A stretch of 47,763 nt of DNA, from positions 1-47,763 of the forward strand of contig JAKSPT010000019.1 in NCBI GenBank assembly GCA_024404495.1. Direction: 5' to 3'. The notes under the pieces were generated by a model. It was not told where the DNA came from and did not search any database. It saw only the letters and a list, made by a program, of their open reading frames with translations. The translations under genes were made by a program, and so were the position numbers. The stretch is from Lachnospiraceae bacterium (GTDB lineage: Bacteria; Bacillota; Clostridia; Oscillospirales; CAG-272). Shown one piece after another: positions 39,167-47,672 of this stretch (position 1 is the stretch's first letter; every line of letters starts with the position of its first letter).

Positions 39167-41284
39167 TTACGCAGCCGCCGCTTCGGCTTTGGCGCGTTTG
39201 GCGGAAACGACCATATAAGCGACGAGGGAAACGAGGAAGGAAACGGTGAGGATGAGGAAGAGCGCGCCCTTCGCGCCGAGCGGATATTTTTCCATTCCGG
39301 CGGGTGCGTCGGGGTCGTCGACCGGTTCGGTCACGGGTTCGGTTTCGGGCTCCGGTTCCGTTTCGGGCTCGGGTTCGGTTTCGGGGGGCTCTGTCTCCTC
39401 GGGCTCGGGATGCTCGGAAAGGTACTTGATCTGATCCTCCGCGGCAGACAGCAGCCAACGGGAATCGGCGGGGATCAGCTCGCGCTGTGCGTCGGTAAGC
39501 CCGTCGTACGCGCGGCGGATCTCGGCGATCATCGTTTTTTTGCTGTTCAGATTCCGGTAGGTGATATCACCGATACCGGTCAGCATTTCGGTCACTTTGT
39601 CGGCGGCTGCCTTGTTGACGCGGTAGGTCTCTGCCTGAATGTCGGTCAGACGGATATTGTCAAGCCTGACGGTGATCGGCAGGTCCTCTGTCTCGCCCAC
39701 CATAAAGAAGCGGATAAAGTTGATCGCGGTGATATTGAAGGGACCCGCGTCGCCGTCGTATTTCGATGCCTCGTCGAGATACAGGATGACGTGGTTCCAG
39801 CCCGCCTTGAGCTCCGCGCCGTGGTTCCGTTCGCGGATGGCGGTCAGGTTCCAGGAGATTTCCGCCTTGTCGCAGGTACCGGAGGAGGTCAGCTCGAAAC
39901 CGGAATTCATTCCTTTTTGTTTATAATGATCGAAGAGCGCAAGGTCGGAAACGTAGAAGTCGAATTCAAGGGTATCCATGCCTTTTGCGTTGACCGGCTT
40001 TTCGAAAACCTGATGGCTTACGAACGATTTCACTGCCTTCGTCGAAAGGCAGGCGCTGCCCGCCTGCGCGCCGCCGAAATCGACCTCGAATTTGCCGAAC
40101 GCCTCGTTGCAGCCGTGAACCGTCACCGAGTGCTCGGTGGGGAGCATCTCGGCGCCGTTGAGGTCGGGGATGAGGGTGTTGTCCTCAAAGCGGACGAAAG
40201 CGAAATGGTCGATCTTGACCGTGATATCCTGCCCGGTGGGGGGAGTGATGAAATAGAAGCGCATAAAGTTGACCGCGGTCAGGTCGATCGGATCTGCCTC
40301 GGAGAAAGCGCCCGCGTCAAGGGGAAGCAGGATATTGTTCCAACCGGCGTGAACGCCGCCGACCGCGTATTTGCGGATCGTTTCGAGCGGCCACGAAAGC
40401 TCTGCCTTATCGAACGTCCCGGAGGAGGTAATCTCAAGGGAGGTATCGGCGAAAGGAATTTCAAAGAAAGCGGGATCGGAAACCCACAGCCCGAAGGAAA
40501 GGGCGTTCATTCCGGACGCGTCGACCGGAGCATCGAAAAGGAAGGAGTCGGCACAGCCGTTGCCGACCTGACGGGTGAGGCAGGCAGAACCGCCGATCTT
40601 CGTCGTGCGGTCGATCTGCCATCCGCCGAACGGGAGGTTGCAGCCGTGAAGCATGACCTCGCCCTCGGTGCCGAGGTTCTCAAGCTCGTCAACGTTCTTC
40701 GCGTCGCGGTTGGTGAGAACGAAATTGTCGATCTTCATCGTAACGTCCACCGGAGCCGGGGGATTGACGAAGAAGAAACGGAGGAAGTTCAGCTTTGAAT
40801 AGTCAATATGGTTCGGATGAAATGATTTCGCCGCCTCGCGGAACGGAAGGATGACGTGGTTCCAGCCCACCTTCGCGCCGCCGACACAGCCCTCTTTGAT
40901 ATTCGCGGGAGACCAGTTGATCTCGGCGTCGTCGCATTTTCCGGCGGAGGTGATCTCAAGATGGCTGTCGCCCCACGGAACGTCAAAATATTCAAGGGAG
41001 GAAAGGTAAAGCTCGAATTCGAGCGTATCCGCCTGCGAGCCGTCGACCGGACCGAGTACGACCGAATCCGCCGATCCGGATGCGAGCAGACGGGTCAGAC
41101 AGGTGCCGCCGTCCGGACCTCCGCCCGGTTCCTCCGTCCACAGACCGTAAGCGTGGTCACACTCGTAGTACGGGATGGTGATCAGCTCGTAAGGGTCTTT
41201 CTCCTCATCGGCGCTCACGCCGACGGAAAATACGGGAAGCAGAAGAGTAACTATGAAAAGAAGCGGCAATAACCTTTTTTTCAT
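39167..41284 (-). CDS. Membrane-anchored surface protein with three beta-sandwich (CBM-like) repeats
   Basis: A 705-aa protein with GGAGG before the ATG and a near-consensus promoter. Signal peptide (1-25). Three ~150-residue repeats follow (~38-195, ~205-360, ~372-540). Each has a Cys near its start (CLTR/CLST), a D-T/A-L-x-F-x-x-Y/W-V-S-D segment, L/E-I/L-T-S-S/A-G, a GWN-x-[VI]-x-L strand, [LIV]-N-F-[LM/I]-R-F-[FY] and I-D-N/H-F. The same domain occurs in the broken anti-sigma factor at 26185-28769. A helical region (~545-620), an acidic Pro/Glu/Thr linker and a C-terminal helix (~672-692) with AKRAKAE complete it. The fold looks like a carbohydrate-binding module. A ligand-binding surface protein is the best guess. 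Confidence 0.82.
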   Translation of the reverse strand: MKKRLLPLLFIVTLLLPVFSVGVSADEEKDPYELITIPYYECDHAYGLWTEEPGGGPDGGTCLTRLLASGSADSVVLGPVDGSQADTLEFELYLSSLEYFDVPWGDSHLEITSAGKCDDAEINWSPANIKEGCVGGAKVGWNHVILPFREAAKSFHPNHIDYSKLNFLRFFFVNPPAPVDVTMKIDNFVLTNRDAKNVDELENLGTEGEVMLHGCNLPFGGWQIDRTTKIGGSACLTRQVGNGCADSFLFDAPVDASGMNALSFGLWVSDPAFFEIPFADTSLEITSSGTFDKAELSWPLETIRKYAVGGVHAGWNNILLPLDAGAFSEADPIDLTAVNFMRFYFITPPTGQDITVKIDHFAFVRFEDNTLIPDLNGAEMLPTEHSVTVHGCNEAFGKFEVDFGGAQAGSACLSTKAVKSFVSHQVFEKPVNAKGMDTLEFDFYVSDLALFDHYKQKGMNSGFELTSSGTCDKAEISWNLTAIRERNHGAELKAGWNHVILYLDEASKYDGDAGPFNITAINFIRFFMVGETEDLPITVRLDNIRLTDIQAETYRVNKAAADKVTEMLTGIGDITYRNLNSKKTMIAEIRRAYDGLTDAQRELIPADSRWLLSAAEDQIKYLSEHPEPEETEPPETEPEPETEPEPETEPVTEPVDDPDAPAGMEKYPLGAKGALFLILTVSFLVSLVAYMVVSAKRAKAEAAAA

Positions 41285-41340
41285 GATCGGAGCCTCCGTT
41301 CACGCCTTGTTCGGGCGGAATTATACAGTAATACAAATTA

Positions 41341-41369
41341 ATTGTATCACACTTCCCTTTTTCTGTCAA
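41341..41369 (-). promoter_or_regulatory. Sigma-A promoter for the triple-domain protein
   Basis: Minus strand -35 TTGACA (41369-41364), 17-bp spacer, -10 TACAAT (41346-41341). Confidence 0.8.
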
Positions 41370-41389
41370 CAGGACGGCGCTTTCTTTTA

Positions 41390-42190
41390 CGAAAGAAAGC
41401 GCTCTGAGCAGAAAGAAAAGTCCGCAGGGGGAGGAAGAGATACCTCGATCGCATTTTCTCCGAAAATGTTCTCTCGGCATCATTCTCCCTCCCCCTACGG
41501 CGACCCCCTCTCTCTTTTTGCGTTCGCGATTCGGTACCGTTCGGTATGGTAACTATCGTTCTCCATAAGAAAGCGGGGGTTAGTCCGGTAAACGAACGAA
41601 AGAGAAACATAGCAAGAGGACAAGCCGTTCCCCTCCGCGGGAGGGTTTCCAAAGGGAGGGCGCGGTTAGATGCTTTTTTCAAAAACCTGTTTTTGAAAAA
41701 AGCATCGTCAGCGCCGACCCGGAAAGTTGCGAAGCAACTTCGGCACTTGCCGCTTACGGCAAGTGCGCTCTCTTTCTCGTAAACCTCTTTCTCTGCCAAG
41801 AGAAAGAGGCAAATCATTCTGCCCTTTTTCTTGTCAGAAAAAGGAGCCTCGGCGGAAAAAGGGACCCGCAGGGGGGAGGAAGACGCAGATTCCCCTGCTT
41901 TTCGATGAAAAGTCGTGGAATCCGCGATTCTCCCTCCCCCTACGGCGACCCCCTCTCTCTTTTTGCGTTCGCGCTCCGTTATCGTTCGGTGCGGTAACCA
42001 TCGTTCTCCATAAGAAAGCGGAGGTTAGTCCGGTAAACGAACGAAAGAGTGACAAATCAAAAGGAAAAACCGTTCCCCTCCGCGTGAGGGTTTCCAAAGG
42101 GAGGCGCCGACCCGGGAAGTTGCGGAGCAACTTCGGCACTTGCCGCCTGCGGCAAGTGCGTTCTCTTTTTCGCAAGCCTTTTTTCTCCGA
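41390..42190. repeat. Tandem duplication of a ~400-bp noncoding unit, 445-bp period
   Basis: Copy 1 spans about 41390-41795 and copy 2 about 41835-42190. Landmarks CCGCAGGGGG (41422, 41866), TACGGCGACC (41496, 41941), TAGTCCGG (41581, 42026) and TTTCCAAAGGGAG (41646, 42091) all lie 444-445 bp apart. Both end in hairpins AAGTTGC/GCAACTT and GCACTTGCCG/CGGCAAGTGC. Copy 1 holds 52 extra bases (41659-41710). Each unit begins next to a CTTTC...GAAAG palindrome. No gene is convincing in either strand. Confidence 0.85.
41671..41704. repeat. Perfect 15-bp hairpin inserted only in tandem copy 1
   Basis: TGCTTTTTTCAAAAA (41671-41685), CCTG loop, TTTTTGAAAAAAGCA (41690-41704), within a 52-bp stretch (41659-41710) flanked by GGCGC and GCGCC and absent from copy 2. 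Confidence 0.75.
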
Positions 42191-42213
42191 ATGGAGAAAA
42201 AGGCTGTCCCCCG

Positions 42214-42242
42214 TTGACAAGGTTTCCATTTTCTGCTATACT
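42214..42242 (+). promoter_or_regulatory. Sigma-A promoter for the DUF1622 gene
   Basis: -35 TTGACA (42214-42219), 17-bp spacer, -10 TATACT (42237-42242). Confidence 0.8.
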
Positions 42243-42278
42243 GAACGCGGAATCTGATGATAAAAAAGGAAAAGAATT

Positions 42279-42656
42279 ATGGAAAAAGTGTACGAGGTCA
42301 TAGAAAGCGGCTTTAACTGGATCATTCAATACGCGGTGCTTCTCATCGAGCTGATCGGCGTTGCGGTACTGCTTTGGGCGATATTCAAGGCGGTGGTCAG
42401 TCTGCTGCGCCACGGCGATTCGATCAAGCTGTCGCTCGCGGAAGGGATCGCTCTCTCGCTCGAATTCAAGATGGGCGGTGAGCTGCTCCGTACCGTCATC
42501 GTACGGGATTGGGAAGAGCTCCTCATCCTCGGCGCCGTCATCCTGCTCCGCGCCGCGATGACCTTCCTCATTCATTGGGAGATCACGATCGAAACCAAGC
42601 GGGAACGCGAAAAAATCGAAGAAAAAAGTGCGGAGAACGCAGCCAAGGGTAAATAA
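42279..42656 (+). CDS. DUF1622-like small membrane protein
   Basis: A 125-aa protein with AAAGGA upstream. Helix ~17-45 (IIQYAVLLIELIGVAVLLWAI) leads to the conserved stretch LRHGDSIKLSLAEGIALSLEFKMGGELLRTVIVRDWEEL (described by residues ~43-81), followed by a second helix (~82-100) and a charged Lys/Glu tail. This layout matches the DUF1622 family of membrane proteins, whose function is unknown. It stands alone with its own promoter and terminator, converging on the XRE-membrane gene. Confidence 0.8.
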   Translation: MEKVYEVIESGFNWIIQYAVLLIELIGVAVLLWAIFKAVVSLLRHGDSIKLSLAEGIALSLEFKMGGELLRTVIVRDWEELLILGAVILLRAAMTFLIHWEITIETKREREKIEEKSAENAAKGK

Positions 42657-42671
42657 CCGTCAATCCGCAAA

Positions 42672-42720
42672 AACGATCCCCGTCAGTTCCGTTTCCGGGT
42701 CTGACGGGGATCGTTGTTTT
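42672..42720. terminator. Bidirectional terminator
   Basis: AACGATCCCCGTCAG (42672-42686) pairs perfectly with CTGACGGGGATCGTT (42701-42715); T-rich on both sides. Lies between convergent genes. Confidence 0.85.
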
Positions 42721-42730
42721 CATCGGTTCA

Positions 42731-43966
42731 TTAGTTCTGCTTTTTGCTCTTTCTGATCAGCGAAATCACCGCAGCGACGAGGAAGATCGCGGCAAACAGC
42801 CAAAGCGCGAGAATCATACTTTTCTCGTCCAGATACACCTCTTTCGTCTGGTAATCCGAAACGACGTAAGAGCCGACATTCAAAGTTACCGCAGGCACAA
42901 GAAGCGCGATATTACGGATGCCCTGCACGAGCACGTCCGACCCGCGCCTTTTCATTTTCGGATACAGCAGGAAGAAAAACAGGGCAGGAGCTGCAAACAT
43001 TAAGAGCATTCCCGGGAGCCACGCGATCCACCAAGCGAAACCTTCCAGCTTGGAACTGTAAAGAATCAGCCACAATCCGGGGGTGAGCGTGCCGAGCTGT
43101 GTGAGATCAAGGATCGCAAGGTCTTTTGCCTCCGCCCGTTCAAAAGCGGAAACCGCCTTGTTTCCCGTCACCCATCCGACGTACGGTGCCCTGACCGCCA
43201 GCGTGACGGCGGCGACCGCCAGCGCGATGAGAAACGCGAGCGGGAAATAGTTCTCCGCGCCCATGATCGTTTTGTAGTAATAGGGGACGAAAATCTGCGG
43301 CAGAGAAATCAGCACCGCGCCGGCGGCAAGTGCAAACGCCGTGAGCGAAAAATTCCCGAGCGTCCGGTCGTACCGGTCGCGCAGGTTCTGCGGCGCGCTG
43401 TCGAAAAGTTCGTTGTCCTCCTTCGCTTCCCTTGCCCGTCCGACGGCGATCGCCGCGAGCAGAAACGCCGCGACCGCGAACACCGACGTCGCGGTAAAGC
43501 CGATGATCTTCCGATATAAGCCGTATGTAAATCCAAACAACAGCAGACACCCGACGAGCGAGCACCCGACCGAGATCGCGATCATCAGCTTAAAGAAAGA
43601 CAGCTCCCTTTTCACGACCGCCCTCACCTGCTTCGCTATGCGGGGGTCGGGTTTCTCCTTCACGGGCGCGGGCTCGCTTTCGTGCTCGCCTTCGGTTTCA
43701 TTTTCTTCGCCGTCGGGATCCGGCGCGGCGGTCGGTGCCGAAAAGCTCTCCGGCTTCTTCTTTTCTCCGCGCAGAAGCTCGTCGCAGGTGACGCCGAGCA
43801 GCTCCGCGAGCGCCGGGATCAGCATGATATCGGGCATACACTCGTCCCGCTCCCACCGGCTCACCGCCTTATTCGATACGTTCAGCCGGTCTGCGATATC
43901 CTGCTGGGTCAGCCCGTTCGCCTTGCGCAGGGCGGCAATAAAGGAACCCATCGTCTTTTTTTCCAT
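42731..43966 (-). CDS. XRE-family regulator fused to a multi-pass membrane domain
   Basis: A 411-aa protein from the ATG behind GGAAGGA; the 59 further open codons upstream have no site. Residues ~5-65 form a Cro/CI HTH (TQQDIADRLNVSNKAVSRWERDECMPD). An acidic linker (~75-108) joins ~300 residues with about eight membrane helices, ending in RKSKKQN. HTH-membrane fusions of this type are common in Clostridia and are thought to sense the envelope or small molecules, but most are uncharacterised. Alone in its transcription unit. Target genes unknown; the DUF1622 gene across the terminator is not obviously controlled by it. Confidence 0.85.
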   Translation of the reverse strand: MEKKTMGSFIAALRKANGLTQQDIADRLNVSNKAVSRWERDECMPDIMLIPALAELLGVTCDELLRGEKKKPESFSAPTAAPDPDGEENETEGEHESEPAPVKEKPDPRIAKQVRAVVKRELSFFKLMIAISVGCSLVGCLLLFGFTYGLYRKIIGFTATSVFAVAAFLLAAIAVGRAREAKEDNELFDSAPQNLRDRYDRTLGNFSLTAFALAAGAVLISLPQIFVPYYYKTIMGAENYFPLAFLIALAVAAVTLAVRAPYVGWVTGNKAVSAFERAEAKDLAILDLTQLGTLTPGLWLILYSSKLEGFAWWIAWLPGMLLMFAAPALFFFLLYPKMKRRGSDVLVQGIRNIALLVPAVTLNVGSYVVSDYQTKEVYLDEKSMILALWLFAAIFLVAAVISLIRKSKKQN

Positions 43967-44149
43967 GTCGTTCTGTCCTTCCTTTGTTAATTCTTCATTT
44001 CCGACAGCGAAACAGGATTGCAGTACAGCACCCCGGAAATCACTTGCAGAAAGCGTGCAGTACGGAGCCGCCGTCGGAGACGGAGCGCTGCGGAAAGCCC
44101 GACCGTTGCCCTGATGAAAGAAGGCTTTGCACGAAGAGGCCAATCATGA

Positions 44150-44207
44150 TATTCCCTTTATGCCTCTTTGGTTCTTTCTCGGTCGAGAAAGAACATCGTA
44201 CCCCGTT
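44150..44207. repeat. Partial, inverted copy of the dispersed element
   Basis: TATGCCTCTTTGG then TTCTTTCTC-GGTC-GAGAAAGAA then CATCGTACCCCGT is the reverse complement of the first ~50 bp of the element at 15985-16035. The remaining part is missing. The rest of 43967-44329 shows no gene. Confidence 0.7.
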
Positions 44208-44289
44208 TCCCCCGTCTGCCTTGATTCTACCCGAGAGAGAAGAAAAAAACAAGCCCGCAAGCCGGGATTGTGTCCCGCAAAGCGAGAAT

Positions 44290-44322
44290 ATCGCCCGGAT
44301 CGGGTAAAATCCGGGCGATAAT
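44290..44322 (-). terminator. Likely terminator after the GH43-like gene
   Basis: TATCGCCCGGAT (44290-44301) pairs with ATCCGGGCGATA (44309-44320). The T-run on the minus strand is modest. Confidence 0.6.
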
Positions 44323-44329
44323 CGGGATT

Positions 44330-45760
44330 TCAGGCTTCGTAAACGTAAAGATTGCCGTAGCTCCAGTTATAGTCCGAGCAGTTGTGGCGGTCGAAGGTCA
44401 GCCAGTAATACGCCGTCCTTGTGCCCTTCGGGATCGCCATCACGGTGCCCCAGCCGCGGAAGCCGCCGTCGTCGTAGTCGCACTGCAGAGGGCGGCGGTC
44501 GGAGAAATCGGCGATCGGACTGGTATCGTAGACCGCGCGCTTGCCGAAGTCCGACCCGCAGACGAAATCGACCCCGTCCGCGGTCTTCACAAAGAGTCCT
44601 CCGGTCTTCTCTTTTCCCGGCGTCCGGTCGGCATACGAGAAGCCGTCAAGCGGATCGTCCGAAACGAAATGCAGATAGTGATAGCCCCCGTCCTCCATCA
44701 GACGGCAGACGGCGAGGTGCCATTTTCCTTCATAATAAATCAGATCGGGATCCTCGTCGCCTTGTATCGCCTCAAAGCCGAGGCGGTCGCCGTTCCCGTA
44801 CGCCATCGGCATTGCGTCGATGACGTTCACCCCGTACCGGGGATCGGCGTCGAACGCCGCCCGCGCAAGCCGGTGTCCGTGCGAGAAGGAGCAGACCCAG
44901 AGGAGCCATTTTTTCGTTCTCCGGTCAAAAAGGATCGAGGACGCCACGTCGGCGCACCACGCCCCGTCGCCGTAGGAGAAGAAGAGTGCCCCCTCCATCC
45001 GGAAATCGGCAGTGCCGGGCAGCCACGAAACGACGGTCTCGAAGCCGTACCTTCCTTCCCTTGCGCTCACCGTCAGAAAGACCCGACCGTTTTCGACCAT
45101 CACGGTGCCGTCCTCGTACCGTACCGGCTTCGGATCGGCGTGGCTCATCCCGGAAACGATCGCGGTTTTCACCTCCGAAACCGTCGCCGTTCCGCCCGCC
45201 TCCGCCTCGATGCCGACCGAGGTGACGGTCTTGCGGAAAAGCGCCTCGTCACGCAGATCGGAAAGAAGAGGCAGATCGGTATCGAGGATCAGCGACGCCC
45301 CGCCCTTTTTCGTTTCGTCAAAGACGCTGACGCCGTTCGTCCGGAAGGAAACCGAAAACGCAAGCGCGCCGGAAAGCCGTCCTGCCGCCTTTTCCCCGGT
45401 CGGATCGGAAAGCGAGACCCTGCCGTCCCCGGAAACGCGGAGCGTGACCGGACCGCGCGGGGAGAGGACGCGGAGAACGAAGGAAGCGTTTTTCAGCTCG
45501 TCAAGCGTGACGGTATAGGTATGCCACGGGAAAAAGCCGCAGAGAAACCGGTCGAAACGCCCGCCGCTCTCCGAAAAAACGCGCCATTTTCCGTCCCCGG
45601 TCTCCTCGGAAACATCGCCCTCACGGCAGAGCACGGGATAGGGATCGCCCCTGCCGTCGTGCGCCCAGTCCTTGTAAAAGCTCATTTCGCACATCGGGAG
45701 CGAGAGCGTACGGAAGGGATTCACCGAAAAAAGACGGCGGAAATACAGATTTTCGATCAT
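44330..45760 (-). CDS. GH43/GH32-like five-bladed beta-propeller hydrolase
   Basis: A 476-aa protein. The first ~210 residues are beta-rich with YTVTLDELKNASFVLRV, like a concanavalin-type module; the rest has propeller features, notably GDEDPDLIYYEGKWHLAV (~334-351), where DPD-x-x-Y-x-x-G-K-[WY] is a recurrent GH43/GH32/GH68 blade motif with a catalytic or pKa-setting Asp. No signal peptide, so cytoplasmic. AGGGA precedes the ATG. Ten bases after the EEP gene, so it belongs to a RadC-EEP-hydrolase operon. Probably acts on arabinose-, xylose- or fructose-containing oligosaccharides. Not certain to be catalytic. Confidence 0.7.
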   Translation of the reverse strand: MIENLYFRRLFSVNPFRTLSLPMCEMSFYKDWAHDGRGDPYPVLCREGDVSEETGDGKWRVFSESGGRFDRFLCGFFPWHTYTVTLDELKNASFVLRVLSPRGPVTLRVSGDGRVSLSDPTGEKAAGRLSGALAFSVSFRTNGVSVFDETKKGGASLILDTDLPLLSDLRDEALFRKTVTSVGIEAEAGGTATVSEVKTAIVSGMSHADPKPVRYEDGTVMVENGRVFLTVSAREGRYGFETVVSWLPGTADFRMEGALFFSYGDGAWCADVASSILFDRRTKKWLLWVCSFSHGHRLARAAFDADPRYGVNVIDAMPMAYGNGDRLGFEAIQGDEDPDLIYYEGKWHLAVCRLMEDGGYHYLHFVSDDPLDGFSYADRTPGKEKTGGLFVKTADGVDFVCGSDFGKRAVYDTSPIADFSDRRPLQCDYDDGGFRGWGTVMAIPKGTRTAYYWLTFDRHNCSDYNWSYGNLYVYEA

Positions 45761-45770
45761 ATTCGGTCCC

Positions 45771-46484
45771 TCACAGTCCGACCTTTACGGTCAGCGGCAG
45801 ATGGTCGGAAACGACGGCGGTCGGGCAGTCCTCCCCGGATGCCGAAAGGTCGGCGGTCAGAAAGATATGGTCGATCTTGCGGTCGGGCTTGTCCGACGGG
45901 AAGGTGAGAAAATCACGGCAGACCGGGACCAATTTTTCAAACAGCGGCGCGATCGTGATATCGTCGGGCACCGCATTGAAATCACCCATCAGAAGGGCGC
46001 GTTTTTCGGGCAGGAGCGAAAGAACGGTCTTCACCGCGCTTTCCCTTTCGTCCGGATTGAGTCCGAAATGCGAGATCAGAACGGTGAGCGGCTCTTCGCC
46101 GGGCGCGGGCTCGATCTCCGCGGCGAGAACGCAGCGCGTTTCGTAGTGTCCCGCCGCCGTGCGGGTGGGGGGATCGGGGATCGGCACCGTTTTCGCGGAG
46201 AGGATCGGCAGACGGGAGAGGAGCGCGTTGCCGTAGGGGTTCGCGCCGCCGACGTCGATCGCCTTCGCGAAATAATACCGGTAACCGATCGCTTCCGCGA
46301 GGATCTCCGCCTGCGCGTCGTAGCCCTCGGCGGGACCCTCCCCGCGCACCTCGTTCAGACCGATCACGTCGGCGTCAAGTGCGCGGACGGCATCGGCAAA
46401 GAAGGGATAGTCGATTTTCCCGGCAAGATAATTGCGGCAATGCTGAATATTGAAGGTGGCGATACGGATTCCGTTTTTCATCAT
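45771..46484 (-). CDS. Endonuclease/exonuclease/phosphatase (EEP) family enzyme
   Basis: A 237-aa protein started at the first of two adjacent ATGs behind AAAGG. Motifs in order: TFNIQH (10-15), LNEVRG (Glu45, Mg ligand), SHFGLN (His139), GDFNAVPDD (Asp168, Asn170), DHIF (Asp205, His206) and SDHLPL (Asp227, His228). This is a complete EEP active site, cutting phosphodiester or phosphomonoester bonds (DNase I, ExoIII, sphingomyelinase-like). Cytoplasmic. It starts 14 bp after RadC and ends 10 bp before the hydrolase gene. Nuclease or lipid/sugar phosphatase roles are both possible; next to RadC a DNA role is suggestive, no more. Confidence 0.88.
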   Translation of the reverse strand: MMKNGIRIATFNIQHCRNYLAGKIDYPFFADAVRALDADVIGLNEVRGEGPAEGYDAQAEILAEAIGYRYYFAKAIDVGGANPYGNALLSRLPILSAKTVPIPDPPTRTAAGHYETRCVLAAEIEPAPGEEPLTVLISHFGLNPDERESAVKTVLSLLPEKRALLMGDFNAVPDDITIAPLFEKLVPVCRDFLTFPSDKPDRKIDHIFLTADLSASGEDCPTAVVSDHLPLTVKVGL

Positions 46485-46498
46485 ACAAGCCTTTCTTT

Positions 46499-47320
46499 TT
46501 ACCGTTTTTCCGTCGTTTCCTGCCCGGGAAGAAGCGAGGAGGGCTCTTCCGGGCTGAAAAAGAGACTTTTCTCTTTTCCGAAGATCACGTTCCCGACGAC
46601 CCGGGCACCGAAGCATTGTACCACGGAGCGGATCTCCCCGGAGGCGAGAAGGTCGGCGTCCGAGCAGATCGCGGGACCCGACGGATGGTTATGCGCGATG
46701 ATGACGCCTGCGGCGCCCGAGCGGAGAAGCTCCCTCGCGAACGCGCGCATATCCGAGGTCAGAACGCCGTTTTCCCCTTTGCCGATCCGGCAGAAGGAGA
46801 TCGGCCGATCCTCCCGGTCGAGCAGAAGCACGCCCGCCGCCTCCCGTCTTTCCCCGGAGAAGCAGCCGCGCATCCGCCTCAGCGCCCCGTCAAGCGAAGC
46901 GTTCCCGCTCCGCTCCGTGCGGAGAGAGCGCAAAGGGAAACCGACGCCCTGCGGAACGGTTTGAGGCCCTTCGTTTTTCACGGCTGCGCGTTTTTTCCCG
47001 CCTCTGCCGTCCATGAGAACGACGGAGCCGTACCGGAACGCCCGGAGCGCGGGCGTCAGCTTCAGAAGGGCGGCGCTCCGCGTCGTGACACCCGGCACGG
47101 TAACGAGCAGCTGCACCGGAGCTTCGAGCACGCCGGACAGTCCGTGAAACCGGTAGAGCAGCCGCTCCGCGATCGCGGAGGTATCCCGTCCCTTTACCGT
47201 ATAGGTCAGGAGAAGCGCGAGCGCCTCCGCGTCGGAAAGCGGTTTTCCCTCCGCGAGTTTTTCGGCAAGCTCTCTGCGCTTTTCGCCGACGCTGTCGGTT
47301 TCTTCCCTTTCGTAACGCAT
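46499..47320 (-). CDS. radC: RadC-family JAB-domain protein
   Basis: A 273-aa protein from the ATG behind GCGGAGG; the 66 further open codons upstream overlap the promoter. An N-terminal helix-hairpin-helix-like region (LLVTVPGVTTRSAALL, ~71-86) is followed by the JAB/MPN metal site AHNHPSG (His210, His212, Ser214) and Asp221. It is longer than usual because of a ~45-residue insertion (~100-145) rich in Arg, Lys and Gly. RadC-like proteins are linked to DNA repair, but their biochemistry is unsettled. First gene of a three-gene operon with EEP and GH43-like genes. Confidence 0.9.
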   Translation of the reverse strand: MRYEREETDSVGEKRRELAEKLAEGKPLSDAEALALLLTYTVKGRDTSAIAERLLYRFHGLSGVLEAPVQLLVTVPGVTTRSAALLKLTPALRAFRYGSVVLMDGRGGKKRAAVKNEGPQTVPQGVGFPLRSLRTERSGNASLDGALRRMRGCFSGERREAAGVLLLDREDRPISFCRIGKGENGVLTSDMRAFARELLRSGAAGVIIAHNHPSGPAICSDADLLASGEIRSVVQCFGARVVGNVIFGKEKSLFFSPEEPSSLLPGQETTEKR

Positions 47321-47342
47321 ACCGTCCTCCGCTTTTTTTCCT

Positions 47343-47371
47343 ATCATATCATACCGTGCGGCGGATTGCAA
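47343..47371 (-). promoter_or_regulatory. Sigma-A promoter for radC
   Basis: Minus strand -35 TTGCAA (47371-47366), 17-bp spacer, -10 TATGAT (47348-47343), ~23 bp before the ATG. Confidence 0.75.
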
Positions 47372-47439
47372 GATAAAAGTAAAATATCGGCTGTTTGCCG
47401 CCTGCACGGGACGCAAAAAAGCCTCGGCTTCCGACTGCT

Positions 47440-47672
47440 GACGAAGATCAAAAGCCGAAGTGATGTTTGCCCGCACTTGTGAAACAAGTGCTGCGGGCGA
47501 AGTGATGTTATGGCACACTTGCCAAGTGGCAAGTGATCGCCACAGTGATGTTTTGCGGCTTCAACCGCCGTTCCGGCGGCGCAAAGTGATGTGATGTGTT
47601 CCGCCCACGCCCGCAGGCGAACATCACGCCTTAAGGCACATCACGTTCCGCGCAGCGGAACACATTGTTCAA
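47440..47672. repeat. Array of palindromes separated by GTGATGT/ACATCAC spacers
   Basis: AGTGATGT precedes successive unrelated hairpins: TTGCCCGC...GCGGGCGA (47466-47499) with inner ACTTGT/ACAAGT; TGGC..CACTTGCC-AAGT-GGCAAGTG..GCCA (47511-47544); TTGCGGC...GCCGCAA (about 47552-47584). The later units read with ACATCAC (GCCTTAAGGC at 47628-47637, then GTTCCGC-GCAGC-GGAAC). So, as at 1-236, the spacer flips orientation midway. Bases 47673-47763 hold only AT-rich sequence with no feature I recognise. Confidence 0.75.

Noticed and set aside
41253..42257. Several plus- and minus-strand frames in the tandem repeat region.
   Set aside because: Frames shift between the two copies, have no ribosome sites and end at hairpins, so they are not treated as genes.
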